Positions 26,927 through 35,869 of a DNA stretch of 64,000 nucleotides are shown piece after piece (within the stretch, counting starts at the first letter, position 1; every line of letters starts with the position of its first letter). The position numbers were made by a program, and so were the translations under genes. Origin of the DNA: Phycisphaerae bacterium (GTDB lineage Bacteria > Planctomycetota > Phycisphaerae > UBA1845); assembly GCA_024102815.1 (NCBI GenBank), contig JAGFJJ010000031.1:62001-126000 (forward strand). The letters are read 5' to 3'. The notes beneath the pieces are model-generated. The model was not told where the DNA came from. It saw only the letters and a program-made list of their open reading frames with translations, and ran no database searches.

Positions 26927-27313
26927 TCAGATCATGCCAAAAGGCCAACGCTGTTTGAAGGCCACTCGGTTGCCGCCGGGGTCGAGGAGGCTGATGCGAC
27001 GGTCCGTAAAGGCCACGTTGGACAAGCGATCGAAGGCGATGCGGCGCTCGAGCAACTGCTCGCAGGCCAGGTCAAGGGAGTCCACCAGGATGGTGGCCGT
27101 GTGGGCGATCTGTTCCAGCCGGGGTTCCGGGGTGAGGCGGATGCGCAACTCGATTCGCTCGGACTTGAAGCGGAGGAGTTCGCCTTGCCACTCGTCAGGC
27201 TGAAGGTCTGTCAGACCTGCAAGCTCGCCGTAGAACCAGCGCAGATTCTCACAAGCCTCGGGCGAAGCCTCGAGGTGCACGTGGTCTACGGCGACGATGC
27301 GGCTTTCGATCAT
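26927..27313 (-). CDS. VOC family protein
   Basis: 128 aa glyoxalase-like protein. It begins MIESRIVAVDHVHLEASPEA, with ENLRWFYGELAGL, a central ELRIRL strand and the C-terminal LLDPGGNRVAFKQRWPFG typical of the VOC fold. Substrate unknown. A longer frame to 27694 lacks likeness and overlaps the divergent xseA region, so ATG 27313 is taken. First of a minus-strand run leading to coaE, rho and selW, though the gap to coaE is long. Confidence 0.82.
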   Translation of the reverse strand: MIESRIVAVDHVHLEASPEACENLRWFYGELAGLTDLQPDEWQGELLRFKSERIELRIRLTPEPRLEQIAHTATILVDSLDLACEQLLERRIAFDRLSNVAFTDRRISLLDPGGNRVAFKQRWPFGMI

Positions 27314-27467
27314 GCGTCTTGCCGGTGATAACGATCCGGCCCCGCTTGCGCGCTCTCGGATTGTAGCGATCCGGACTTCGTCTCGTCGGAATATACGGTA
27401 TGCATCCCGCCGGCCGAAGTCCCCGGGATCGTGGCACGGCTTGCCGGAACGAAGTAAGCTCGCCGCC

Positions 27468-29084
27468 ATGGCCAAGCGTGAGCCTTTCGATCCGTTTCGC
27501 GTGCCCGGTCCCGGCGAGGGGAGATCGCCCCGGCGGCGCAAGGCAGGCAGCACGCAGCCGGACAAGGGCGGGGCCTCGTCGGGCCAAGGTCCGGCGCTCG
27601 TAACGGTTACGCAACTTACGGGCATGATCCGGCAGGCGATCGAACAGGCCCTGCCGCCGACGATGCACATCGTGGGGGAAATCAGCAACTTCAAGCGGCA
27701 TGGCAGCGGGCATCTTTACTTCACGCTCAAGGATCCGTGGAGCGAGCTGTCCTGCGTGATGTGGCGGAGCAGTGCCGCGTCGATGAAGTTCGAACCGCGC
27801 GACGGCATGGAGGTGATCGCCACGGGCGGCGTCGAAGTCTTCCAAAAGGCGGGGCGATACCAGCTCTACGCGCGCAAGCTTGAGCCGCGCGGCGTGGGGA
27901 CGTTGGAACTGGCTTTCCGCCAGCTTGTCGAAAAGCTCTCCAAGGAAGGCCTGTTCGACGAGCAACACAAGCGACCCTTGCCACGCTATCCGCGGCGCAT
28001 CGCCCTGGTGACAAGTCCCACGGGGGCGGCGGTCGCGGACATGCTGCGGACCATCGCCCGGCGGTATCCGTGCGTGAACGTGCTGCTTTTCCCGGTTCGC
28101 GTTCAAGGCGAAGGCGCGGCCGGGCAGATCGCGGCGGCGATCCGCAAGTTGAATCGCGAGGCGGAGCGGCTGGGCGGGATCGACGTGATGATCGTTGGTC
28201 GGGGGGGCGGATCACTGGAGGATTTGTGGGCGTTCAATGAGGAGATCGTCGCGCGGGCGATTTTCGCGAGCACGATCCCGATTATCAGCGCCGTGGGGCA
28301 CGAGGTGGACGTGACCATTGCGGACCTCGTGGCCGACGTTCGCGCGGCGACGCCGACGGCCGCGGCGGAGATCGCTGTTCCCGTTCTCGCGGACGTGCTC
28401 GCCGATCTGGCGGCGCTGGAAGCGAGGATGCGCCGTTGCGTTTCAGGGAAGGTCTCCCTGGGGCGGGCACGGTTGGCGGGTGTGACCGGCCGGGCGTGCT
28501 TTCGCGATCCGCTGGGCAACGTGCGGCGGCGCGAGCAATTCCTCGCACAGATCGAGCAGCGGCTGACGTTCGTGATGCAGCGCGGCGTGCATCGGCTCCG
28601 GCGGCGAATCGAGGGGCTCGTTTCGCTGGTGCGGCAGATCACGCCGCACGGCTACCTGATGCGCGGTGCCCTGCGATTGCGTGACGGGGAGCATCGCCTG
28701 CGCGAAGGCATGATGCGGCGGATTCGCGGGGCGGAGCGGCGGGGAACGGTCGCGGCGGCAAGGCTGGAGCGGAGCTCGCCGGCGCGGGCGCTGGCCGTGG
28801 CACGGGAGCGCTTCGAGGCGGCGTCGGCCGCACTGTGCGAGGGCGTGCGGCATCGACTTGCGATGGCGCGGGAAGTGGTGGAAAAACAGGACGAGTTGCT
28901 GGCGGCGCTGAGTCATCGCAGTGTGCTGTCGCGGGGATTTTCGATCACGCGGATCAAGCGCGGGCGGGCGGTGGTGCGCTCGGCCGGGCAGGTGAAGGAC
29001 GGCGACCGCGTCGAGACGGAAGTGAGCGAGGGGACGTTTGAGTCGACGGTGGTCAACCGTCAGCAGAAGGAGCTCTTCGAATAA
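27468..29084 (+). CDS. xseA: Exodeoxyribonuclease VII large subunit
   Basis: 538 aa, longer than E. coli XseA (456) owing to a ~45-residue basic, low-complexity N-terminus. OB-fold nucleic-acid-binding domain: TVTQLTGMIRQAIEQ, IVGEISNFKRHGSGHLYFTLKD. Catalytic domain: IALVTSPTGAAVADML, VQGEGAAGQI, VGRGGGSLEDLWAFNEE and SAVGHEVDVTIADLVAD. Then the long helical stem and the C-terminal SHRSVLSRGFSITR strand. ATG 27468 (MAKREPFDPF) is used. The stop is one base before the xseB start, so the subunits are translationally coupled. Confidence 0.94.
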   Translation: MAKREPFDPFRVPGPGEGRSPRRRKAGSTQPDKGGASSGQGPALVTVTQLTGMIRQAIEQALPPTMHIVGEISNFKRHGSGHLYFTLKDPWSELSCVMWRSSAASMKFEPRDGMEVIATGGVEVFQKAGRYQLYARKLEPRGVGTLELAFRQLVEKLSKEGLFDEQHKRPLPRYPRRIALVTSPTGAAVADMLRTIARRYPCVNVLLFPVRVQGEGAAGQIAAAIRKLNREAERLGGIDVMIVGRGGGSLEDLWAFNEEIVARAIFASTIPIISAVGHEVDVTIADLVADVRAATPTAAAEIAVPVLADVLADLAALEARMRRCVSGKVSLGRARLAGVTGRACFRDPLGNVRRREQFLAQIEQRLTFVMQRGVHRLRRRIEGLVSLVRQITPHGYLMRGALRLRDGEHRLREGMMRRIRGAERRGTVAAARLERSSPARALAVARERFEAASAALCEGVRHRLAMAREVVEKQDELLAALSHRSVLSRGFSITRIKRGRAVVRSAGQVKDGDRVETEVSEGTFESTVVNRQQKELFE

Positions 29085-29085
29085 C

Positions 29086-29355
29086 ATGGCCAAGAAGAAA
29101 CTGAGCTTCGAGGAGGCGTTGAAGGCGCTGGAGGGCATCGCGGAACAGATCGAGCACGGGCAGATCGGGCTGGAGGAATCGATCGCCCGCTACGAGGAGG
29201 GCATGGGCCTGATCCGCCAGTGCCGGGACATCCTCGCCCGCGCGGAGTTGCAGATCCAGCAGCTCCAGGAGAAGGCGGATGGGACGCTGGAGGCGGGAAG
29301 AAGCCACGCAGCCACGGAGCTGCGGAGCGACGAAGGGGAAGAAGAGAGGCAATAG
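29086..29355 (+). CDS. xseB: Exodeoxyribonuclease VII small subunit with repeat-encoded tail
   Basis: 89 aa. The XseB helical hairpin is complete: KLSFEEALKALEGIAEQIEH, GLEESIARYEEGMGLIRQCR and AELQIQQLQEKADG. The final ~20 residues (GRSHAATELRSDEGEEERQ) are encoded by the composite octamer/heptamer repeat and are not part of the family, so the element has entered the 3' end of the gene. AAGGAG lies upstream inside xseA. XseB binds XseA to form the active exonuclease. Confidence 0.92.
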   Translation: MAKKKLSFEEALKALEGIAEQIEHGQIGLEESIARYEEGMGLIRQCRDILARAELQIQQLQEKADGTLEAGRSHAATELRSDEGEEERQ

Positions 29356-29376
29356 GCAGTAGGCAATGGGCAATAG
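29297..29376 (+). repeat. Composite octamer/heptamer repeat overlapping the xseB 3' end
   Basis: Degenerate GCCACGAA octamers, GGGGAAGAAGAGAGG linker and four GGCAATA-type heptamers. It covers the last ~20 codons of xseB and ends 16 bp before the next lipoprotein gene. Confidence 0.9.
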
Positions 29377-29392
29377 TGAGAGAGTTTCGAGG

Positions 29393-30127
29393 ATGCAAGC
29401 GCGGGCGCTGCTGGGCGTCGTGATTCTGCTGGCCGGGTCGGGATGCAATTTCGATTCCGTGGGCGGTGAGAGCGACGTGCCCTGCTTCGATACGCCGGAA
29501 TGGCAGGTGGTCCTTTCGGCGTTCGCAGTTCGCAAGGAGTCCGTGGTTGGGGACGTGTTGTTGCTGACGGCACAGCAGCACGACCAAGCGATCACAGATG
29601 GCATAGACGGAACGCAGGACTTCATCCCTCATCTCGCCGTTTATCGCTTTGACCCCGCCACTGGCACGGCCGAGATCGTTGACGATGCGGTCTGGGACAA
29701 CGCCGAACCGGCGGCGACGGGATGCTGCACGAGCCTGTACCCTAATTTGCCTTTCTCCCAGGATGGGACGCAACTCTTCTTCGATGGCAACCTCGTTCCC
29801 GTGACCGGAGGCAAATTGCTCAAAACGTCGCAAGCGCCGACAGATGCCGCCGAGGCGGTTCTCTCCACGAACGGCTCGGTTGACCGATTGTATCCGCGAG
29901 CCTCCGGTCAACATTTCCACCAGATATTCTCACGTCTCGACGGCACAGCGCTTGGCCCGGCCAAGCGGCTGGGTATGGGTGGATTGGAATTCGGTGTCGT
30001 TTTCTTTCAATGGACCGACGACGAGAAATATGTTGTCTACAGGCAAAGGACCGGTGACCTGCCAGGCATCGGCCGGGTGTGCATCGTGGCTGTGACGGAA
30101 GAACTGCCGGCCTATCCGGAGCAATGA
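29393..30127 (+). CDS. Hypothetical lipoprotein, paralog 4 of 4
   Basis: 244 aa solitary relative of the tandem lipoproteins at 19196-21391. A short signal ends at GSGC, followed by GGESDVPCFDTPEW, then AVYRFDPATGTAEI, DGTQLFFDGNLV, VLSTNGSVDRLYPRASGQHF, HQIFSRLDGTALGPAKRLG and GIGRVCIVAVTEELP. It is more diverged than the three tandem copies are from each other. Like the tandem array, it directly follows a composite repeat. ATG 29393 chosen; ATG 29366 would start within the repeat. Ends six bases before cstA. Confidence 0.72.
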   Translation: MQARALLGVVILLAGSGCNFDSVGGESDVPCFDTPEWQVVLSAFAVRKESVVGDVLLLTAQQHDQAITDGIDGTQDFIPHLAVYRFDPATGTAEIVDDAVWDNAEPAATGCCTSLYPNLPFSQDGTQLFFDGNLVPVTGGKLLKTSQAPTDAAEAVLSTNGSVDRLYPRASGQHFHQIFSRLDGTALGPAKRLGMGGLEFGVVFFQWTDDEKYVVYRQRTGDLPGIGRVCIVAVTEELPAYPEQ

Positions 30128-30133
30128 CCCGCT

Positions 30134-31894
30134 ATGACACCGCTGCTGGCGACGCTGGGTTGTTTCGCGTTGTACGTCGTGGGGTACCAGGTGTACGCCC
30201 GGTTCCTCGGCGAGCGGATATTCCGCCTGAACAACGCCAATCTCACGCCGGCCCACACCATGACCGACGGCGTGGACTACGTGCCCACGAACCGCTTCGT
30301 GCTGTTCGGGCACCATTACGCGTCGATCGCGGGGCTGGGGCCGCTGCTGGGACCCGCGGTGGCGGTGATCTGGGGATGGCTGCCGGCCATGCTCTGGGTG
30401 GTGCTGGGTTCGATCCTCGTGGGGTGCGTGCACGATCTGAGTGCCCTGGTGCTGTCCATGCGGGCGCGGGGCGTGTCCATCGGCAAGCTCACCGAGGGCA
30501 TCGTGGGGCATCGGGCGAAGGGGCTGTTCCTGGCGCTGATCTTCTTCGGCATCGCCCTGGCGATGGGCGTGTTCGTCTACGTTCTGGCGGTGTTCTTCCA
30601 GGCCGGTCCGGACTTCAACCCCAATGATCTCGCGGCGGCGAAGACGTCGTACCCGTCGGCCGTGGTGCCCTCGGCGGCGCTGATTCTGATGGCCCTGGTG
30701 ATGGGACACTTGTTGTACATCCGCAAGTTCCCGCTTGGGCCGGTCACAGCCGTGGGGTTCGTGCTGATGCTGATCGCGGTGTGGGTAGGGACGCGGTATC
30801 CCACGATGGGCGTCGATGCGAAACTCTGGCCGAAGCAGGGGACGTGGACGTGGATTCTCCTGGCATATGGATTCGTTGCCTCGGTGTTGCCGGTGTGGAG
30901 CCTGCTCCAGGCGCGGGACTTCCTGAATTCGCTGTTGCTCTACCTGGGACTTCTGGCGACGTACGCGGGGTTCTTCCTGCTGAGCCCGAAGTTCGCGGCG
31001 CCGGCGATCAACGCCCATCCCGAAGGCGCCCCGCCGATGTATCCGTTCGTCTTCATTGTCATCGCCTGCGGCGCGGCCAGCGGGTTTCACGCCCTCGTCT
31101 CATCGGGGACGACGTCCAAGCAGATCAATCGGGAGTCGGACGCGCGCTTTATCGCCTACGGCGGGATGGTGGGGGAGTCGATCCTGGGTCTGTTGGCGGT
31201 GCTGGCGTGCACGGCCGGGTTTGAGTCGGCGCCGGCGTGGACCGCGGCATACCGTGACTGGGGAGCGATCGAGAGCGGCATGGCCAACAAGCTCGGCGCG
31301 TTCGTTCGCGGGTGCAGCCGATTCATCGAAACGCTCGGGGTGGATCGCGGACTGGCGGCCGGGTTTGTTGCCGTGGTCGTCGTTTCATTCGCGCTGACCA
31401 CGCTGGACTCGGCCACGCGACTGCTGCGCTACAACATCTCCGAGATCGGCTCGGCGCTTCGGATTCGGGTGATGCAGAATCGCTACGTGGCAACGGCGTT
31501 GGCCTGCGTGGCGATCGGGTTCTTTGCCTTTTACCGCGTGGCGGACCCGGAAACGGGCGGGACCAAGGCGGCGGGGCTGGTGCTGTGGCAACTCTTCGGA
31601 ACGACCAACCAACTGCTGGCCGGACTGGCGCTGCTGGTTGCGTCGGTCTATCTGTACCAGCGTCGGCGGAACGCACTGTTCACCGGACTGCCCGCGGTGT
31701 TCATGCTGATCAGTACCTTGCTGGCATTGGTCGAGAAACTTGGGGCGTTCTATCAGCGTCAGCAATGGCTGCTGCTCGTCGTGGGGGCGGGCCTGCTGGT
31801 GCTGGCCGCAGGCGTGGTGATCGAGAGCATTCTGGCGATTCGGCGCGGCGAGCATTTTACCGAGGATGAGGTCGTACTCAGCGCCGGGGGGTGA
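30134..31894 (+). CDS. cstA: Carbon starvation protein CstA family transporter
   Basis: 586 aa polytopic membrane protein of the CstA/BtsT family (peptide or pyruvate uptake in enterobacteria). Landmarks: YQVYARFLGERIF, DGVDYVPTNRFVLFGHHYASIAGLGPLLGPAVAV (conserved N-terminal block, residues ~40-77), GSILVGCVHDLSALVLSMRA, GFHALVSSGTTSKQINRESD and LTTLDSATRLLRYN. At least 14 hydrophobic segments. It follows the fourth lipoprotein gene by six bases, so they are likely co-transcribed. The exact substrate here is unknown. Confidence 0.92.
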   Translation: MTPLLATLGCFALYVVGYQVYARFLGERIFRLNNANLTPAHTMTDGVDYVPTNRFVLFGHHYASIAGLGPLLGPAVAVIWGWLPAMLWVVLGSILVGCVHDLSALVLSMRARGVSIGKLTEGIVGHRAKGLFLALIFFGIALAMGVFVYVLAVFFQAGPDFNPNDLAAAKTSYPSAVVPSAALILMALVMGHLLYIRKFPLGPVTAVGFVLMLIAVWVGTRYPTMGVDAKLWPKQGTWTWILLAYGFVASVLPVWSLLQARDFLNSLLLYLGLLATYAGFFLLSPKFAAPAINAHPEGAPPMYPFVFIVIACGAASGFHALVSSGTTSKQINRESDARFIAYGGMVGESILGLLAVLACTAGFESAPAWTAAYRDWGAIESGMANKLGAFVRGCSRFIETLGVDRGLAAGFVAVVVVSFALTTLDSATRLLRYNISEIGSALRIRVMQNRYVATALACVAIGFFAFYRVADPETGGTKAAGLVLWQLFGTTNQLLAGLALLVASVYLYQRRRNALFTGLPAVFMLISTLLALVEKLGAFYQRQQWLLLVVGAGLLVLAAGVVIESILAIRRGEHFTEDEVVLSAGG

Positions 31895-31905
31895 TTTGCG
31901 GGCCA

Positions 31906-32580
31906 TCAGCGCCCGGTATCGCCGGACACGGCAGATTCCTGTCCGCCGAATCTCCGCTCGATTTCGTTCATCAGGCGGATGGTCTGTCGCGGATCGCGCA
32001 CAGCGCGGAACCGGCCGCTCAGTTCGACGTGCTGGAAGATGTCGGCCGTGCCAGGCAGACGTCGCGCGGGTCGCAGGATGGACCGGTCGATCGAGCCCTC
32101 CGCTTCGTTCCCGTCATCGGCGAGATCAAAGAACAGCGATCCCGCTCCCTCGTAGGTTGCGCCCGTCCGCCCGATCTGGATCGCGTACACGACGGTGCCA
32201 TTGAGCTGCGAAGACTCGGCCACGGTTCGGCCGGGAATGGACCGCCACACGCCGTGGACGTGTACGACCTGGGTGACCTGGTCGTCGGGACCGGCGTTGC
32301 TTTCCTGTCGGCGAAGAACCAGGTCCAGCGTGCCGGCGTCGTTAATGTTGAAGTATCCCTCGGAGAAATCTTCCACAAAGGAGCGCCGTTCGCCGCCAGC
32401 GCGGACATCGACGATTCGAAACCGATTCCAGTTGCGGGAACAAGCCCCGGCACCAGCCAGCAACGCAGCGAGCATCAAGACGTGGGCGTAAAGCCGCAGT
32501 GTGCGCGCGGTGCCATGCGGCCGGGGTGTTGTCGATTCCTGTCGAAAATGGGACGCGTCAGGGCTCAAATCGCGAGGCAC
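31906..32580 (-). CDS. Hypothetical lipoprotein
   Basis: 224 aa. A ~28-residue N-terminal extension precedes a hydrophobic segment ending in AGAGAC, a plausible lipobox; a start nearer the signal is possible. The mature part (RIVDVRAGGERRSF, DLVLRRQESNAGPDD, VVHVHGVWRSIPGRTVAES, LFFDLADDGNEAEG) looks like a mainly beta domain and is not recognised. Convergent with cstA, 11 nt between the stops. Confidence 0.65.
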   Translation of the reverse strand: MPRDLSPDASHFRQESTTPRPHGTARTLRLYAHVLMLAALLAGAGACSRNWNRFRIVDVRAGGERRSFVEDFSEGYFNINDAGTLDLVLRRQESNAGPDDQVTQVVHVHGVWRSIPGRTVAESSQLNGTVVYAIQIGRTGATYEGAGSLFFDLADDGNEAEGSIDRSILRPARRLPGTADIFQHVELSGRFRAVRDPRQTIRLMNEIERRFGGQESAVSGDTGR

Positions 32581-32880
32581 GTTAACGGTCTGTCAGGGCA
32601 TCGTCAATGCTGAGGAACACCGTTCGGCTCCATGTGAGCTGAAACTGGCAAGCCGACCAAGGGGCCCGGTCAGGAATTGTCGCATCGGGGTAATCGCGCG
32701 GCGGAAATCGTCCGGCGCGGAAATATATTCCATTGAATCACGAATTGGCCAACGTAGGCATGGCGGACGTGTCTTCGATGGCGGACGCGGCGGTCACGAT
32801 CCACCCGGGCACCGGAGCTCAGGAAACGGATTCGGGTCGAACGTTGCTGATGTGTGGCTGGTTGCGAAGGAGGAAGGGTC
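32581..32880. other. Divergent intergenic region
   Basis: 300 bp between the divergent lipoprotein and TPR-protein genes; must hold both promoters. An AT-rich patch with TATATT (minus strand, about 32723-32729) could be a -10 box but its -35 is unclear. No gene seen. Confidence 0.4.
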
Positions 32881-35160
32881 ATGGTCTTACGGTCAATCAC
32901 GTACTCGCTGGCGGTATCATTCTTTGTTGGAGCGTTGCATTCGGCCCATATGGTTCAGGCCGCGACGGGCGGCGCGGACAGCTTTTATAAGGCTTATTAC
33001 CTCGAGACCGAAAAGCAGGACTGGTCGGGGGCAGCGGACCTGTACAAGGAGGCGCTGGACGATTCCCGGCTTTCCGGTGACCTTCGCGCACAGGCCAAGG
33101 CGCGCATGCAGGCGTGCCGCGAGGAACTCGCTTCGGCGGACTTCGCCTCGCTTGTGCCGCCGACTACCCTGGCCTACGTCGAGTTCACCCGCCCGGGCGA
33201 ACACCTCGAACAACTTCTTTCGCAACTGGGTTTGCTCCGCGATGGATCGATGGCGGGCAATGAAAACGGTGCCGTCGCGATCAGCCCGGAGCTGGTTCGG
33301 GAACTGACCGGACTGCGCGGCGCGGCCCTGGCGGTGACGGGATTCGATCCGATCAAGATGCAGCCGACGGGAGTGATCATCCTCAATCCCGGCCGGTTGG
33401 AGGTTATTCGCGGACTGCTGGAGACAGGACTTCCCATCGGCGGAAAGTCCGTCGAGCCCATCGACGGATTCCCCACGTACAACATCGAAAACGAGGCGTT
33501 CGTCACGCTCACGTCGCGCCTGGTCATCGCCGGCACGATGCGATCGGACATCGACGGGGTCATCGCGCGGCTCACCGGGCGGGAGTCGTCCTCGCTGAAG
33601 AGTGACTCGAACCTGGCGAAGGAACTCGCCACGCGCGACGACTCGATGCTGTTCTTCTGCCTGAACGCCCGTCCCGTCATGGGCATGGCCAACATCATGC
33701 TCGCAGCGGGCGCGGCGGCCGATCCCAACGTGGCGGTCGCGCGAGCTCTGCTCGATCCCGACAGTCTTCAGTCGGTGGTGGGCAAGGCGGGAATCGGCGA
33801 CAAGGGACTCTTCCTCGACGTGTCACTACGGCTGAGCGACGACCACCGCAACTTGGTATACAACTTCCTGCGCACGCCGGCGATTGATCGGGAGACGCTG
33901 CGGGCCATTCCCTCGGGCGCGGCCGCGTTCATCGCGACCGCTCTCAACCCCCCGCCGGGCGAGGCGGTCTACCAGGCGCAAAAGACGGACGGCCCTCCGG
34001 TGATTACGGCCCTGGATTTCGGCCGGGAGATATTCGCGAACATCACGACGCTGGCCGCTTTCGTCCTGGCGCCGGATCAGGACGGGACCTCGGGCTGGCG
34101 CGTACCGGATGCGGGAGTCGTCCTGACCGTGAACGATCCGAGCAAGTCGGAGGCGTTATGGACGCAGATGCTGGGCATCGCCAGCCTGGCGACGGGAAGC
34201 GGGGCGATGGAAGGCGCGCCGGTTCAGGTGGCGGGCATCAAGGCCCGGAGTTTCACGTTCCCCGGCGGTGTACGCGTGCTCTTTGCGACGGACGATCATG
34301 ACGTGATCGTCGCTTCGAACGAGAATGTCCTGGCGCGTTCGCTGGCGGCCCGGAACGACCACGAGTCCGTGCTCGACGATCCGGGATATGCCGGCAGTAT
34401 CGGGGCGATCGGGTCGGCGACAACGAAGGCGATCTTCGCCCATCCCGGTCGACTGGCGAAGATGGCAATGCTCTATACGCCGGGATCGGATCGCGCCGAA
34501 CTGGCCAAGGCCGCGGAGGTCCTCACGGACACGGTGGCGCTCCTGCTGGTGGATCATTCGAACGACACGCTGCATTTCGGCTTGCGCGTCGCGGGCGTCC
34601 CCGATGTCGGACCGCTGCTCGGTGCGGAGCTGGCGGCCCACCGCGCGGCGTCCGAACGCGAGGAGCGCATTTCTCATGCCATTCAGAAAGGGAAATGGGA
34701 CGCAGCGCTCGCGGCGATTGACGCAACTCTGGACGCGGAGCCCGGCCGCCTCGATCTCATCGAAAAGCGGTGCAAGATTCTGACCTTGAAGAAGAATGAC
34801 GTGGACGCCGCGAATGTCTGCCTGGACCGTTATGCCGAGGCCGCCGGCGACAATGCCATGGCCTTGAATAACCTCGCCTGGGCGCTTCTGACCGAGGAGC
34901 GATTCGGAGAGAAACACGATGCCGCGGCACTCAAGCTTTCCGAACGGGCGTGTAAGCTGACCGGTTTCAAGAACTGGGCGTATCTGGACACGCTGGCTCT
35001 CGCGGAGTTCCGCGCCGGGAACGCGGCCGGTGCCGTCAAGCATCAGCGGGAAGCCGTGCGCCTTGCTGGAAAAAAAGCCAACGACGAACTGAAGTCGGCC
35101 CTGGCGAAGTATGAGAACGCCGCGGGAGCCTCTCAGGTGGCCTCGGGCGACGGTTCCTGA
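32881..35160 (+). CDS. Exported TPR-containing protein
   Basis: 759 aa. Signal peptide (SITYSLAVSFFVGALHSAHMVQA), then a helical N-terminal TPR-like unit (DSFYKAYYLETEKQDWSGAADLYKEALD-like, residues ~30-60) and a ~550-residue central domain with no recognised family, which begins PPTTLAYVEFTRPG. The C-terminal TPRs include AIQKGKWDAALAAIDATLD, NAMALNNLAWALLTEE and AYLDTLALAEFRAGNAAGAV-like segments. Such architecture is common in planctomycete envelope proteins. ATG 32881 is taken since GGAGG lies 8-12 nt upstream. Followed by an intrinsic terminator. Role unknown. Confidence 0.8.
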   Translation: MVLRSITYSLAVSFFVGALHSAHMVQAATGGADSFYKAYYLETEKQDWSGAADLYKEALDDSRLSGDLRAQAKARMQACREELASADFASLVPPTTLAYVEFTRPGEHLEQLLSQLGLLRDGSMAGNENGAVAISPELVRELTGLRGAALAVTGFDPIKMQPTGVIILNPGRLEVIRGLLETGLPIGGKSVEPIDGFPTYNIENEAFVTLTSRLVIAGTMRSDIDGVIARLTGRESSSLKSDSNLAKELATRDDSMLFFCLNARPVMGMANIMLAAGAAADPNVAVARALLDPDSLQSVVGKAGIGDKGLFLDVSLRLSDDHRNLVYNFLRTPAIDRETLRAIPSGAAAFIATALNPPPGEAVYQAQKTDGPPVITALDFGREIFANITTLAAFVLAPDQDGTSGWRVPDAGVVLTVNDPSKSEALWTQMLGIASLATGSGAMEGAPVQVAGIKARSFTFPGGVRVLFATDDHDVIVASNENVLARSLAARNDHESVLDDPGYAGSIGAIGSATTKAIFAHPGRLAKMAMLYTPGSDRAELAKAAEVLTDTVALLLVDHSNDTLHFGLRVAGVPDVGPLLGAELAAHRAASEREERISHAIQKGKWDAALAAIDATLDAEPGRLDLIEKRCKILTLKKNDVDAANVCLDRYAEAAGDNAMALNNLAWALLTEERFGEKHDAAALKLSERACKLTGFKNWAYLDTLALAEFRAGNAAGAVKHQREAVRLAGKKANDELKSALAKYENAAGASQVASGDGS

Positions 35161-35191
35161 TTCGAGAGATGATCGCCTTGCCCCCATGCAT

Positions 35192-35230
35192 GCCCGCCTG
35201 TCGCGAAATCGTGGCAGGCGGGCTTGTTTA
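35192..35230 (+). terminator. Intrinsic terminator after the TPR gene
   Basis: GCCCGCCTG, 14-nt loop, CAGGCGGGC (9 perfect pairs), then TTGTTTA. About 30 nt after the stop. Confidence 0.7.
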
Positions 35231-35344
35231 CGCGCTTCGCTTCAAACCAAGACATCGGGCGATGAGCGTGTAGAATCCTGCCGAGCATGCCAGCCCGCCG
35301 TGTTGGCGGGATGGCGTGTCGAGCCGGAGAGGAGGCGTGGGCGG

Positions 35345-35869
35345 ATGGAAGGAATCGATTGGGTTTACTTGGTTTCGCGGTGGCTGCACTTGTCGGCCGC
35401 GTTCGCCGTGGTCGGTGGGGCGGCGTACGCGCGAATCGCCGCCTGGCCGATGTTTCGCACACTCGATGAGGCGTCCGGCGAAAGCGTTCGGGAGGAGCTC
35501 CGCCGCCGCTGGGCCCCGGTCGTGCATGCAGGGATTGCCGTGCTGCTGTTGACCGGTGGATTCAATTTCGTGCACGTGGCCTGGCCGCCCAAGGTGGATC
35601 CGATGCCGTATCATGCGATCTTCGGCGTGAAGCTGCTTGCGGCGCTGGCGATCTTCTGGATCGCGACCGCGGTGGTCGGTCGATCGGCCGCCTTTGCCTC
35701 GATGCGTCGATCGGCGGGGAAATGGCTGAGTGTGCTGCTTGTGCTTGGCGGGGTGGTCGTGCTGGTCTCAGGGATACTCAACCAGGTGCGCACACATCAG
35801 AAGCCGTCAGGCCCAGCCCAGGCGGAATCGGAATTGGTAAGCGAAGAGGGTGCGACCTCAACCGGATGA
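35345..35869 (+). CDS. Four-helix membrane protein (CopD-like, tentative)
   Basis: 174 aa with four predicted membrane helices: SRWLHLSAAFAVVGGAAYA, VVHAGIAVLLLTGGFNFVH, IFGVKLLAALAIFWIATAVV and WLSVLLVLGGVVVLVSGIL. Histidines at the membrane face (RWLHLS, VVHAG, FVHVAWP, YHAIFG) recall CopD/heme-copper-type membrane proteins, but no family is firm. GAGGAGG lies ~12 nt before ATG 35345. Its 3' end overlaps the convergent HD-domain gene by 12 bp. Confidence 0.75.
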   Translation: MEGIDWVYLVSRWLHLSAAFAVVGGAAYARIAAWPMFRTLDEASGESVREELRRRWAPVVHAGIAVLLLTGGFNFVHVAWPPKVDPMPYHAIFGVKLLAALAIFWIATAVVGRSAAFASMRRSAGKWLSVLLVLGGVVVLVSGILNQVRTHQKPSGPAQAESELVSEEGATSTG

